DNA of 41,189 bases from Provencibacterium sp. (GCA_022792175.1 JAAWAN010000012.1:1-41189); one strand, 5' to 3'; numbered from the stretch's first letter, positions 1 to 7,595 are shown. Notes: generated by a model not told the origin, from the letters alone. Translations and numbers: made by a program.

Positions 1-27
1 GTAAGATAGGAAGATGCCGGCTCTCTT

Positions 28-53
28 GTCAGCTGTCCGTGAGGACAGCTGAC
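28..53 (+). terminator. Perfect 11-bp hairpin upstream of the tRNA genes
   Basis: GTCAGCTGTCC (28-38) pairs perfectly with GGACAGCTGAC (43-53) around a GTGA tetraloop of the GNRA type. It is followed by ATCTCCATTTT, so it could be the terminator of a gene ending before the window, although the T-run is imperfect. It could also be a processing hairpin in front of the tRNA transcript. The structure is seen directly; the role is inferred. Confidence 0.45.
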
Positions 54-63
54 ATCTCCATTT

Positions 64-139
64 TCCTCAATAGCTCAGTTGGTAGAGCATGCGGCTGTTA
101 ACCGCAGGGTCGTTGGTTCGAGTCCAACTTGGGGAGCCA
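64..139 (+). tRNA. tRNA-Asn (anticodon GTT)
   Basis: A complete cloverleaf is visible. The acceptor arm TCCTCAA (64-70) pairs with TTGGGGA (129-135) with one G-T pair, followed by discriminator G136 and an encoded CCA (137-139). The D-arm region is TAGCTCAGTTGGTAGAGCA, the anticodon loop is CTGTTAA with anticodon GTT, and the T-arm contains GGTTCGAGTCC. It is the first of two tRNA genes in tandem, 64 bases before tRNA-Met, and they are probably cotranscribed. Confidence 0.95.
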
Positions 140-203
140 GTTTTATGCAGGCGGTGCTGCGATAAATCAGTATCCGCCTGCATAAACTTTATTAACTCTG
201 TTC

Positions 204-277
204 GGGCCATTAGCTCAGTTGGTCAGAGCTACCGGCTCATAACCGGTTGGTCCGGGGTTCGAGTCCCTGATGGCCCA
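204..277 (+). tRNA. tRNA-Met (anticodon CAT), probably elongator
   Basis: The acceptor arm GGGCCAT (204-210) pairs with ATGGCCC (270-276), with discriminator A277. The CCA end is not encoded: CTA follows. The anticodon stem ACCGG/CCGGT encloses CTCATAA, anticodon CAT at 238-240. The T-arm GGGGTTCGAGTCCC is canonical. CAT tRNAs may be initiator Met, elongator Met or lysidine-modified Ile. The first acceptor pair G-C speaks against a typical initiator. Elongator Met is my reading, but Ile2 cannot be excluded by eye. Confidence 0.88.
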
Positions 278-286
278 CTATATCTG

Positions 287-330
287 AAAACTCCGAATCT
301 GGTTTTGTATAAACTGAATTCGGAGTTTTT
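287..330 (+). terminator. Rho-independent terminator of the tRNA transcript
   Basis: CTCCGAAT (291-298) pairs with ATTCGGAG (318-325), extended by A-T pairs on both sides, and runs into TTTTTATTTTT. It lies 10 bases after the tRNA-Met gene and fits as the terminator of the two-tRNA unit. Confidence 0.85.
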
Positions 331-658
331 ATTTTTGTGGCTCCGCTTTTTATAGCCTGCAAGAACCTTCTGATCTGGACAACAGGAGAGAACTGAAACG
401 GGAGTGTCTGAGGATGACCTGGACGCTCCGTTCTCTTTATCTGCCCTCTGTTAAGAGCGCACCTATTCACCACCTGCAAATCGTGCGGAGCTGTATCGAT
501 GCATGCGGGCTTTCGGGAATCGGCCACTAACCACCTGCCTCAGGTACATACCGGCGCATTTCTTGCCGTTACTATCAGCACCTGTAAATGAGGGGTGAAT
601 GTTCCTTGTGGTCGGTATATTTTGCCCATAACAATTCGACAAATAGGAGTTGCTTCTC
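331..658. other. Gene-free stretch with a long imperfect hairpin
   Basis: No convincing gene lies here. An imperfect hairpin is formed by AACGGGAGTGTC (about 396-408) and GGACGCTCCGTT (about 421-432), flanked by GAGA and TCTC and followed by TTTATC. The motif ACCACCTGC occurs twice, near 470 and 530, with a related CAGCACCTG near 580. A 38-codon open frame (414-530) has a GGAG 9 bases upstream of its ATG, but nothing else supports it. The stretch may be a decayed fragment at the edge of the AT-rich gene that follows. Confidence 0.4.
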
Positions 659-1258
659 ATGAAGAAGTTGCTTGTGCCAGCAGCGGCAGGAATCATTGTG
701 GGAGTGATAACTTTAATAGGTCAAAGATATTTGCCAATCAATCTGAACTTTCTGGCAAATTCAGGGGCTGTTTGGTTAGTTCCGGCATTTCTTCTTAGCT
801 TTTTCTTTCGGGAAGATGCTAAAATTTCAATTACAACTGCGATTATTTGCCTTCTCGGCTGTGTAAGTGGATACTATGTATCCGAGGCTATATTCAACCA
901 GCATCCACTTACTTTCAGCAAGGGAATTCTGATTTGGTCAATTATAGCATTGGCTGCCGGGGCTGTTTTTGGCATAGGAGCAAATTGGGCAAACACGAAA
1001 AGCAATCCGCTCAAATATTGCGGCATGAATCTTCTTCCAGCAGTTTTTGTGGCAGAGGGAGTGGATGAGATACTTCATATTTCTGACTATTCACATATGA
1101 TTCCGGCAGTTGTTTTAAAAATTGCTATTGGAATTGCCTTATACATTATCATCAATAGGAGGCTTTCACTTAAAGGAATATCCCTTGCATGTTTTATAGG
1201 ATTCTCAGTATTAGGAGTAGTTGTTTATATGGTCTTAGGTTCCAGGGTGCTCGTTTGA
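659..1258 (+). CDS. Small multi-pass membrane protein of unknown function
   Basis: A protein of 199 residues, very hydrophobic, with about six predicted membrane segments (near residues 4-22, 34-45, 54-72, 85-104, 140-160 and 172-193). The start ATG at 659 is chosen because AGGAG (645-649) lies 9 bases upstream; a TTG at 650 would sit on top of that site. No catalytic motif is visible. The overall look (short, all-helical, with NSGAVWLVPAFL near the N-terminus) recalls small uncharacterised integral membrane families such as DUF6518, but I cannot confirm this. The gene is clearly AT-richer than everything after 1370, lies next to tRNA genes and is closed by its own strong terminator, so it may be a transferred single-gene cassette. 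Confidence 0.8.
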   Translation: MKKLLVPAAAGIIVGVITLIGQRYLPINLNFLANSGAVWLVPAFLLSFFFREDAKISITTAIICLLGCVSGYYVSEAIFNQHPLTFSKGILIWSIIALAAGAVFGIGANWANTKSNPLKYCGMNLLPAVFVAEGVDEILHISDYSHMIPAVVLKIAIGIALYIIINRRLSLKGISLACFIGFSVLGVVVYMVLGSRVLV

Positions 1259-1275
1259 ATAAACTGGAATTTATT

Positions 1276-1310
1276 GAGGGGATTTCATCTTTTTGATGAA
1301 ATCCCCTCTT
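1276..1310 (+). terminator. Strong terminator after the small membrane protein gene
   Basis: GAGGGGATTTCATC (1276-1289) pairs perfectly over 14 bases with GATGAAATCCCCTC (1295-1308) around a TTTTT loop, then TTTAC. It starts 18 bases after the stop codon of the gene ending at 1258. Confidence 0.88.
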
Positions 1311-1368
1311 TACAACTGTTCTTTTGATTGAGGATTTTACCTGTTTTTATTCTCATGAGCGCATCGGG

Positions 1369-1407
1369 TTAAAAACCGGAGTGGCGCTGCTTTTGCTGCG
1401 CCACTCC
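1369..1407 (-). terminator. Terminator of the oxidoreductase gene
   Basis: On the minus strand GGAGTGGCGC pairs with GCGCCACTCC (1398-1407 with 1378-1387) around AGCAAAAGCA, followed by GGTTTTTAACC. It lies about 105 bases beyond the stop of the minus-strand oxidoreductase. A second, weaker hairpin (CTCTGC/GCAGAG, 1468-1487) lies in between. Confidence 0.75.
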
Positions 1408-1513
1408 TCCTGGAACTTCGTTTTTCCTTCTCTACGCCCTTTTTTATAGAGCAGCAGCCCGGCTGCTCTGCCGGCGCATTTTTGCAGAGCCGGTATTATT
1501 TTTCCTTCCGGGC

Positions 1514-2713
1514 TCAGTCGCGGACGGGGAACTTGCCCTCTTCGGCAATCTTTTTGTTGAGCTCCTTCGCATACAGCTCGGGATCCACCGGGTTTTCTAC
1601 CTCTTTCTGCAGCCAGCTCGAAAGCTGGGCGGCGTTCGCGAGATTAACGCCGTTGATGCCGTCCGAACCGGGAGCCAGCAGCGGGGTGCCGTTCAGGATA
1701 TGGCTGGCAAAATTCTCCATAACCGTCAGGTGCTGCATCCCCCACCCATCGGTATTTTCAAATTCCTCGGTGGTATACAGCCCGCCGCCCGAGGCGTTGG
1801 AACGGGTAAGCATAGCGACCTCGCGCATGCTCATGCTGCCGTTCATCTCATCCTCCGTTTTGTTCATGCGGTATATGGTCGCCTTTTTCGAATCGTTGAC
1901 CACGATTTTGCCGCCATCCAGATCGATTTCCAGCCGGTCGGTGCCGATAGCGTCATGCGTGCAGGTGATAAAGCAGCCGGTGGCGCCGTTTTCATATTCG
2001 GTCATGATGGTCACGTCGTTCTCAACGACGATATCCCGGTGGCTGCCGCACAGGCATTTGGCATACACCTTGGTAGGAATGCCGCAGATCCACTGCCACA
2101 GGTCGAGCTGATGGGGGGCCTGGTTGACCAGAACGCCGCCGCCTTCGCCGCCCCAGGTGGCGCGCCATTCGCTCTGGCGGTAGTAGCTGTCCGGACGCCA
2201 CCAGCTGTTGATAATCCAGTTGGAGCGGCGGATCTGGCCGAGCTCGCCGGAGGCAACCAGCTCCTTCACCCGCTGATAAAGCTTGTTGGTACGCTGATTA
2301 AACATGATGCCGAAAGCGGTCTCCGGATGCTCCGCCGCACAGCGGTTCATCTCCTGCACATCCTTGGCGCGCACGCCCGCAGGTTTCTCTACCAGCACAT
2401 GGACGCCGTGCTCCAGACAGTAGATGGCAATCTCATGATGCAGATAGTGCGGAACGGTGGTAATGACAGCATCTACCGTTCCTGAATCCACCAGCTGCTT
2501 CCAGTTCTTAAAGAAGGGAGTATTGGGGTATTTTTCCCTGCACATTTTTTCCTTTTCCGGATCAATGTCGCACAGTGCCCCCAGCGCGCAGTTAGGCGGG
2601 CACTGCGGAGCCGGCATGCCGGGGAAGGGGGATTCCTTCATCCCATCCAAAAATGCCGCATAGCTGCCGCCCTGCGCACCGATACCGATAAGACCGAATC
2701 TGACCTTTTCCAT
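1514..2713 (-). CDS. Gfo/Idh/MocA-family NAD(P)-dependent oxidoreductase
   Basis: A 399-residue cytoplasmic dehydrogenase of the inositol-dehydrogenase/glucose-fructose oxidoreductase type. The N-terminal Rossmann fold shows FGLIGIGAQGGSYAAF at residues 6-21, where the glycine-rich loop is slightly altered. The family hallmark EKPAG follows near residue 109, with the lysine that usually helps catalysis. The C-terminal half has the substrate-domain motif NQAPHQLDLWQWICG near residue 198, with the conserved DxxxH-like acid/histidine region replaced by HQLD. Length is normal for the family. The start has AAAAAGGAG 8 bases upstream. The gene stands alone between two terminators. These enzymes oxidise or epimerise sugars and inositols; the substrate cannot be told from sequence. 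Family call is firm, reaction open. Confidence 0.9.
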   Translation of the reverse strand: MEKVRFGLIGIGAQGGSYAAFLDGMKESPFPGMPAPQCPPNCALGALCDIDPEKEKMCREKYPNTPFFKNWKQLVDSGTVDAVITTVPHYLHHEIAIYCLEHGVHVLVEKPAGVRAKDVQEMNRCAAEHPETAFGIMFNQRTNKLYQRVKELVASGELGQIRRSNWIINSWWRPDSYYRQSEWRATWGGEGGGVLVNQAPHQLDLWQWICGIPTKVYAKCLCGSHRDIVVENDVTIMTEYENGATGCFITCTHDAIGTDRLEIDLDGGKIVVNDSKKATIYRMNKTEDEMNGSMSMREVAMLTRSNASGGGLYTTEEFENTDGWGMQHLTVMENFASHILNGTPLLAPGSDGINGVNLANAAQLSSWLQKEVENPVDPELYAKELNKKIAEEGKFPVRD

Positions 2714-3151
2714 TTTTCAGCACTCCTTTTTAACTTGTAAATTAAATAACAACCCGTTTTGAAAAGCACCCGAAGGGGTTAAAGGGCAGGGAAAGGCCGA
2801 ACCGAGGCCGTTTTGCAGTGCGGGCCGGTCATGCCCCTTTTATCCCCGCTGATCGTCTGCCTGCAGTCTCAGACACAGAGTCCATGCGGATTATCGACTT
2901 TCAGCGACTGCCGCTTATCCTCCAGTGCTGGGTGCGGCTTTCGGATAAGAGTATCATCTCACACATGAAAGCTCAGGCAGCCGGGATGCTCAAGATGCAG
3001 CTTTCCGCCGGAATAAAGGTACGGCTCCCTTATTGGGAAATCGACGGGGCCAGCGTTTTCCCGCTCTTTCCGGCTTTACCGACGGATATCCGCATGACAT
3101 AATCCTATAAATCTTTTTATCTATTGTGAAACATTTTACATGAAATGTCAA
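2714..3151. other. Intergenic region without a convincing gene
   Basis: This stretch of about 440 bases separates the divergent-facing ends of the BlaR1 gene (terminator side) and the oxidoreductase gene (promoter side). A 94-codon plus-strand frame from 2818 has no ribosome binding site, mixed composition and no recognisable motif. The part nearest 2714 must hold the oxidoreductase promoter, but no clear -35/-10 pair stands out in the AT-rich stretch 2730-2760. Confidence 0.5.
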
Positions 3152-3198
3152 GTAAAAAGGAATTATCTCCCAGATATAACATACCCGGAAGATAATTC
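3152..3198 (-). terminator. Terminator of the blaI-blaR1 pair
   Basis: Read on the minus strand, GAATTATCTTCC pairs with GGGAGATAATTC (one G-T pair, 12 bp; plus-strand 3160-3171 with 3187-3198) and is followed by CTTTTTAC. It starts 8 bases after the BlaR1-type stop codon. Confidence 0.85.
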
Positions 3199-3206
3199 TC
3201 TCTCTG

Positions 3207-6200
3207 TCAGCCTTCCTCTATTTCCAAAAAGGTATAGCTTACCGGCTCCCCATCCAGCGTGAGCGACAGCAGCTGCTGCCCTGCCGGAAGGGAGAGCAGC
3301 AGATAGCCAGCCTCCTTCTTTTTTGTCCGAAGGATATCCACCTGCCAGCCATCCTCCTGCCAGGTAGGATGGTAGGCAAATTCCCAGGCAAAGCCGTTAT
3401 ACCAGATATACTGCCGTCCGCCGCAGCGAAGCACATACCAGCTGCGGATGGCACAGTTTTCCATCGCCCGCTGCAGCGGCTCCGGCCGCTCCTCCTCCGA
3501 GAGCCGCACAACCCCCTCTCCTCCAAAGTCCTCTTTCTTCTCCTTTGACGTCAGCCGGATGCTGCCCTTTACCTCCGTCAGCTCCCCCTCCGGCGCGCGC
3601 AGGAACAGCCGGTAGCGGCCGGGCGGCACGGGGGAGGAGAGGGTAAAGTCCGAGGCGCAGCGCAGCTGCCCATCCTGCCGGTGTTTTTTTACCGACATAT
3701 AGACCTTGTTCTGCGGGTCTTCCTCCGGCGCGGCGAAGGCTATCTGCAGGCAGCTGCCTGTCTTTGCCGAAACATCATACGAAATGCGCTCACCCTCAAA
3801 AAGCAGATACTCCCCCAGCCAGAGGGTTTCCCCCTTCTCCATGTGGGCGGCCTCCACCGGTATGGTGAGGGTATTCCCGCCGAACGTCCCCGTTTCCTGC
3901 CTATCCGTCCGAGCCTGCCTGGGGTAGACAAAATTATCCTCGCAGCGCGCTCCGCCCAGGTTGAGCGCCATTACCGGCGCAACGGTCCTGTTGTCGGCCT
4001 CCCGGCCGGCGCTTTCGATATCATAGTCGCGCAGGGTAACGTTATAGATATGCGCGTTCTTCGCCGCCCCGAACAGGCCGATAAGCTCTGCTTCCGGGGC
4101 GGTCATGGTTAAAAAGCGGATCTCAAACCCGTTACCGTTAAAGCTGCCGGTAAAGGGCTGCGCCTTCGTCCCGATGGGCCTCCATTCCTCCTGTGAAAGC
4201 TGGATATCCGCCTGCTGCATATAGTCCTTATCCAGCCCGTAGGCCCCCGAAGCGAGGGCGCGCAGCTGCGCTTCGTTCTCTATCAGATAATAGGTTTTCC
4301 CTTTGAACTTCAGGGTGTCGATAAGGGGGACAGAATCTCCCGCAGCCCGGGCCGGTTTGGCAAAATCCTCGTCCCCATTTTCCCAGTCCCCATCGGTTAA
4401 AAGCTCCTGTGCCTCCTGCTTCGTCATATAATCCACACGCAAAATTCCGCCGTCTTCCCCGCGGATGACCTTGATATCCACCGTCCCCTGCGGGTTTATC
4501 TCCAGCGTTTGAAAGGAGCTGTTTTCCCGCATATCCAGAAAAATGCGAACCGGCTGGTTTTGATAGGTGTAACCGCTGCCGTCCTTGACAATGCCATAGG
4601 CTGCATATTCCTGAGTCAGCTGCGCTTGCATTTCCGTCTTCCAGCCGGTAAGCTCCTGCTCTTTATCCAGCAGCTCCAGCAGCATGGCCCTGAAACTGGT
4701 TTTGCCCTCCTGCCGGGCCCTGTCCAGCCAGCCTTCCAGCTGCTGCCGGGCCATATAGCCGCTTAAAACGGAAAAGAAGGAAATATTTCCCTGCGCATAG
4801 GCCTTTTCCGCGAGACGTTCAATGAGCGGGCTGCCCGCTTTCAGCCGGGAAAGGCTCGCCGCAAAGAAGGCGATGCTCTTATCCTCATAAATCCTGTCCA
4901 GCCAGCTTTCCTGCGCCGTCTCCTCCAGCTGAGCGAATATTGCGCCAAACTGTGAAAGGCTTCCGCCTTCATAGCAGCGCTCCGCCAAAAGGCCAGTATC
5001 CGTATCGCCCACATTCTGTATGCTGACAATCAGAAAGCGCACGGCGGGGAAGGATGTTTCCCGGGTCTCAAAATAGAGGCGGCTCAGCTGGGCAGAAAGG
5101 GCCTGCATGGCGGCTGTATCATTTTCCAGCTGTGCGCATTCCGGGGTAAAACAGGCGGTCAGCGTTTCATTTTTCTGCTTCTCCTTATCCCAGACGGTGA
5201 ACAGGTGGCTTGTGTAGCTATCGGCCATCTTCTCCTGCAGGTTCCAGCCGATTTCAAAGAGATAGGGGGACTGATAGTAGCCCTGCTGGGTATAGCGAAA
5301 TTCCTGGGAAGCTTTATCCGCAGCCGGCAGGAAATTCTTTTCCTGCCTGGCCGGTCCGGTATAGGCGCCCGCCGCTGCTGCCCCTACCGCCAGCGCTGCC
5401 GCAAGCAGCAGGGAAAAAGCACCCGCAAAAAAAGAACGCTTTTTGAATTTCATAATGGCATCCAACCTTTCCTTTATCAGCTGTGCGTTTTCGCTGAGCG
5501 TAACCGAGGCGAGCGAATTTTTCGCAGGGCCACCGGCTTCCAGCGCACGCATCAGCGTATCGCCATAGGCGCGCCGCTCCTGCCCATCCAGCAGGCGGAT
5601 GAGCGCCTCATCGCAGGAGAGCTCGCAGGCGCCGTTTATCTCCCGGCCCATCCGCCAGACCAGCGGATTAAACCAGTGCAGGCAGATGCACAGCTGCACC
5701 AGCCACTTATAGAGCATATCCCGCTGCCGGCAGTGGATGAGCTCATGCAGCACCGTATAGCGAAAATCACTTTCCGGCAGACCAGCCGAAGGAAGAACGA
5801 TGCAGGGACGAAAAAAGCCGAGGAGCAGCGGGGAGGATGCCATCGGGTTCTCATACAGTTCCAGCGGCTTTCTGATCTTCAGCTGTTCCTCCAGCTGCGC
5901 CAGCCGCTCGAGCAGGGAAAGCTCGGAAATTTCCCTGCACCCGGCCTTCATATAGCTTTTAAAGCTCTGGTAAACGGTGATCTTTCGCACCAGCAAAATA
6001 AGCGCTACTCCCAGCCATATCAGCCAGAGGTTTTCCCAAAGAATGCCGCCCAGCTTCTGCAGCGGCATCAAAGTGCCTGCCGGTGGCTCCGGCTCCTGCA
6101 CAGGGGAACTGTCTAACGCAGGCGCAGTATCCGGCAATAGAAAAGCAGGAGCCTCACTGCCGGCCTCCTCGCCGGATAAAAAGCCCGGCTCCTCCTGAAA

Positions 6201-6416
6201 ATCTGTCTGCACCGAAGGCTGACGGAATAATTCGCCGACCGGACTTGCCGGCGGCGCAAAGGGTATTAACAGGCGAAAAATGACGATCAGCCAGATATAA
6301 TATTGCCACCGCCTGCTGAAAAATTTTTTAAACAGCGGTTTGCAGAGCAGAAGCGGCAGAATAAACAGCGAAGCGGAAAGAGACAGAGAAAAAAACATCT
6401 TTAAAAGCTCGTTCAT
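3207..6416 (-). CDS. BlaR1-type M56 membrane metallopeptidase with a very large GLUG-containing extracellular part
   Basis: A 1069-residue integral membrane sensor-protease. Residues 1-25, 40-53 and 123-145 are membrane segments. Residues 150-300 are the cytoplasmic zinc protease domain with HELIH at 224-228 and a downstream CELSCDE (264-270), the usual M56 layout. A fourth segment spans about 329-352. The outer part is some 700 residues, against roughly 250 in classical BlaR1. It is not a penicillin-binding domain: I see no SxxK/KTG arrangement. Residues 707-804 look like a GLUG-type beta-helical stretch (GTKAQPFTGSFNGNG, then LIGLFGAAKNAHIYNV). The start at 6416 overlaps the repressor stop as ATGA and has GGGAG just upstream; a TTG at 6440 is less likely. 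In this family, signal sensing activates the protease and inactivates the partner repressor. The signal here is unknown and is probably not a beta-lactam. Confidence 0.88.
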   Translation of the reverse strand: MNELLKMFFSLSLSASLFILPLLLCKPLFKKFFSRRWQYYIWLIVIFRLLIPFAPPASPVGELFRQPSVQTDFQEEPGFLSGEEAGSEAPAFLLPDTAPALDSSPVQEPEPPAGTLMPLQKLGGILWENLWLIWLGVALILLVRKITVYQSFKSYMKAGCREISELSLLERLAQLEEQLKIRKPLELYENPMASSPLLLGFFRPCIVLPSAGLPESDFRYTVLHELIHCRQRDMLYKWLVQLCICLHWFNPLVWRMGREINGACELSCDEALIRLLDGQERRAYGDTLMRALEAGGPAKNSLASVTLSENAQLIKERLDAIMKFKKRSFFAGAFSLLLAAALAVGAAAAGAYTGPARQEKNFLPAADKASQEFRYTQQGYYQSPYLFEIGWNLQEKMADSYTSHLFTVWDKEKQKNETLTACFTPECAQLENDTAAMQALSAQLSRLYFETRETSFPAVRFLIVSIQNVGDTDTGLLAERCYEGGSLSQFGAIFAQLEETAQESWLDRIYEDKSIAFFAASLSRLKAGSPLIERLAEKAYAQGNISFFSVLSGYMARQQLEGWLDRARQEGKTSFRAMLLELLDKEQELTGWKTEMQAQLTQEYAAYGIVKDGSGYTYQNQPVRIFLDMRENSSFQTLEINPQGTVDIKVIRGEDGGILRVDYMTKQEAQELLTDGDWENGDEDFAKPARAAGDSVPLIDTLKFKGKTYYLIENEAQLRALASGAYGLDKDYMQQADIQLSQEEWRPIGTKAQPFTGSFNGNGFEIRFLTMTAPEAELIGLFGAAKNAHIYNVTLRDYDIESAGREADNRTVAPVMALNLGGARCEDNFVYPRQARTDRQETGTFGGNTLTIPVEAAHMEKGETLWLGEYLLFEGERISYDVSAKTGSCLQIAFAAPEEDPQNKVYMSVKKHRQDGQLRCASDFTLSSPVPPGRYRLFLRAPEGELTEVKGSIRLTSKEKKEDFGGEGVVRLSEEERPEPLQRAMENCAIRSWYVLRCGGRQYIWYNGFAWEFAYHPTWQEDGWQVDILRTKKKEAGYLLLSLPAGQQLLSLTLDGEPVSYTFLEIEEG

Positions 6417-6793
6417 TTCTCCCGCCTCTTTTCCTCCCAAAAGCGCCTGAGCTCCTCATAATCCTCTGCCGACAGAAGCTGCTTTTGCATGAGCGCTAAA
6501 ACCAGCCCCCTGGCGTTCCCTTCATAATGCTTATTGAGAAAGCTCTGCGTTTGCAGGAGCTGATACTCCTCCCGGCTGACTAAGGCGATGTATTCATTCC
6601 GATGGCCGATTTTACTCGTTTTCAAAAAGCCCTTTTCCACCAGCCGGGAGAGAAGGGTAATCACCGTATTTTTCTGCCACCGGTTTCCCGCCGCAGCCAG
6701 CCTTTCCATAATGGCGGCATACAGCGCCCTTCCTCCCTGCTCCCAAATAATTTTCATCAGCTCCAGCTCGGAATCGGGTATCTGCGGATTCAT
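6413..6793 (-). CDS. BlaI/MecI/CopY-family transcriptional repressor
   Basis: A 126-residue winged-helix repressor: IPDSELELMKIIWEQGG, then ITLLSRLVEKGFLKTSKIG (wing and recognition region), then a C-terminal dimerisation helix rich in Leu and Glu. The start at 6793 is decided by GGAGGA 7 bases upstream; an ATG at 6811 would lie in front of that site. The stop overlaps the start of the BlaR1-type gene by ATGA, so the two are translationally coupled. By family knowledge it represses its own operon as a dimer until cleaved in response to the membrane sensor. The promoter in front carries two direct repeats that are the likely binding sites. Other targets are not visible in the window. Confidence 0.93.
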   Translation of the reverse strand: MNPQIPDSELELMKIIWEQGGRALYAAIMERLAAAGNRWQKNTVITLLSRLVEKGFLKTSKIGHRNEYIALVSREEYQLLQTQSFLNKHYEGNARGLVLALMQKQLLSAEDYEELRRFWEEKRREK

Positions 6794-6818
6794 AAAGGTT
6801 CCTCCAATCATAACAATT

Positions 6819-6861
6819 TGTAGGCTATTTGGATGATAACATTATGTAGGCTATTTGTCAA
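6819..6861 (-). promoter_or_regulatory. blaI-blaR1 promoter with two direct-repeat operators
   Basis: On the minus strand TTGACA (6861-6856) is followed after exactly 17 bases by TATCAT (6838-6833). The 13-base word CAAATAGCCTACA occurs twice in the same direction, at 6857-6845 (overlapping the -35 end and filling the spacer) and at 6831-6819 (just downstream of the -10, over the expected start of transcription). The repeats are 26 bp apart, so one repressor dimer each would cover the whole promoter. Classical BlaI boxes have the inverted form TACA-TGTA; this direct arrangement is different. Confidence 0.8.
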
Positions 6862-7164
6862 GCAGGTATCCGCAGAAAGTCTGAAAACAGGGCGGCAGAA
6901 TATTGCCGCCCCGTCCGATTATTCTTCTCATTTCATTTGCTGTTTGGGAGATGATTTTCCCCTTTGTCTCCAACACGAATCTATAAAATACGAGATTGTG
7001 ATACCATGAACGTGATTGAGCCGGTCGGCGACGAGCCTTTCCACTGAAGGAGGGAACGATAACAGAAAAGGGGCAGTTCAGCCTGCGGGCCTTTTCTGCT
7101 TCTTTTTATCCTTCGCCCTTTGCATATGCGGGCCGGAAATATCTGCCGCCATCCCCTTTGCGGT
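6862..7164. other. Intergenic region with two hairpins
   Basis: GGGCGGCA (6890-6897) pairs with TGCCGCCC (6904-6911). On the minus strand it is followed by TGTTTTC and could be a distal terminator for the small gene at 7165-7341. A second hairpin, CAGAAAAGG with CCTTTTCTG (about 7062-7110), is followed on the plus strand by CTTCTTTTT. No gene with a credible start was found between them. Confidence 0.4.
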
Positions 7165-7341
7165 TTACAGGGCATTTTCAGGTACATTTTCGGCGATGAG
7201 CGGTTTTATCCGGTCTCCCGCGCGCAGCTCGCTGTCCGGCAGCAGGGCGACAATTTCCGGAAACTCATCGCTGGACATGGCGGTAACAGAATCGGTATAC
7301 CGTTCGCCGCGCCAGACCTCCATCAGTTCAATAACCTGCAT
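7165..7341 (-). CDS. Small acidic protein of 58 residues, unknown function
   Basis: A short frame starting MQVIELMEVWRGERYTDS and ending AENVPENAL. It is supported by AAGGAAGG 6 bases before the ATG, by third-position G/C use like the neighbouring genes, and by a possible promoter at 7420-7448. It is acidic (about a dozen Asp/Glu), has no membrane segment and no signal peptide. I do not recognise the family. It lies head to head with the TetR gene, sharing the divergent intergenic region, so the two could be regulated together. Confidence 0.55.
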   Translation of the reverse strand: MQVIELMEVWRGERYTDSVTAMSSDEFPEIVALLPDSELRAGDRIKPLIAENVPENAL

Positions 7342-7419
7342 GGTGACCCTTCCTTCTCTTGTTTGTTTGGGAGAGAGCCGCAGGAGAAAAGCAGCCTCTT
7401 CTGCGCCTCTATCAGCCTC

Positions 7420-7448
7420 AGGATACCATGCGCCGCTTTAAATAGCAA
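7420..7448 (-). promoter_or_regulatory. Possible promoter of the 58-residue protein gene
   Basis: Minus strand TTGCTA (7448-7443), 17-base spacer, TATCCT (7425-7420). Both hexamers deviate at two positions from consensus, so this is a candidate only. It leaves a leader of roughly 70 bases before the ATG. Confidence 0.35.
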
Positions 7449-7524
7449 GCGCCGTTTTTCTTTTTTTGCAAAAGGAAAACAGAGCGGCGCCGCCGTTCTC
7501 CGTCTGCCCGCTTAAAAGATGGCC

Positions 7525-7571
7525 TTGACAGCGATAGGAAGAATGGTTATAATAATACCGACCGATGGTAT
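7525..7571 (+). promoter_or_regulatory. tetR-family gene promoter and operator
   Basis: A consensus promoter: TTGACA (7525-7530), 17 bases, TATAAT (7548-7553). Overlapping the end of the -10 lies AATACCGACCGATGGTATG (7554-7572), with inverted arms ATACC/GGTAT. The same 19-base word, read on the other strand, recurs with two differences in the promoter region of the exporter gene at 9631-9663. This points to autoregulation by the TetR protein. Confidence 0.85.
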
Positions 7572-7595
7572 GAATACTGCAGGAGGGAAAAAACG

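Noticed and set aside
89-527. Frames of 88 (plus) and 96 (minus) codons covering the tRNA genes
   Set aside because: They translate the tRNA sequences (VRVQLGEP, HQGLEPRTNRL), a well-known artefact.
414-530. 38-codon plus-strand frame MTWTLRSLYLPSVKSAPIHH and onward with a GGAG upstream
   Set aside because: No family, no distinct composition, and its start lies within a hairpin; not enough to call a gene.
2818-3102. 94-codon plus-strand frame in the gap between oxidoreductase and BlaR1-type gene
   Set aside because: No ribosome binding site, no motif, biased composition absent.
5205-6116. 303-codon plus-strand frame opposite the BlaR1-type gene
   Set aside because: Antisense shadow produced by high GC; low-complexity Arg/Gln/Ala translation and no start signal.
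3207-6793. Beta-lactam resistance operon
   Set aside because: BlaI and BlaR1 types are present, but no beta-lactamase or PBP2a gene is nearby, and the sensor lacks a penicillin-binding domain.
6981-7515. Frames of 68 (minus), 141 and 131 (plus) codons between the blaI promoter and the TetR gene
   Set aside because: They cross hairpins and the well-supported 58-residue gene and carry no recognisable start or domain.
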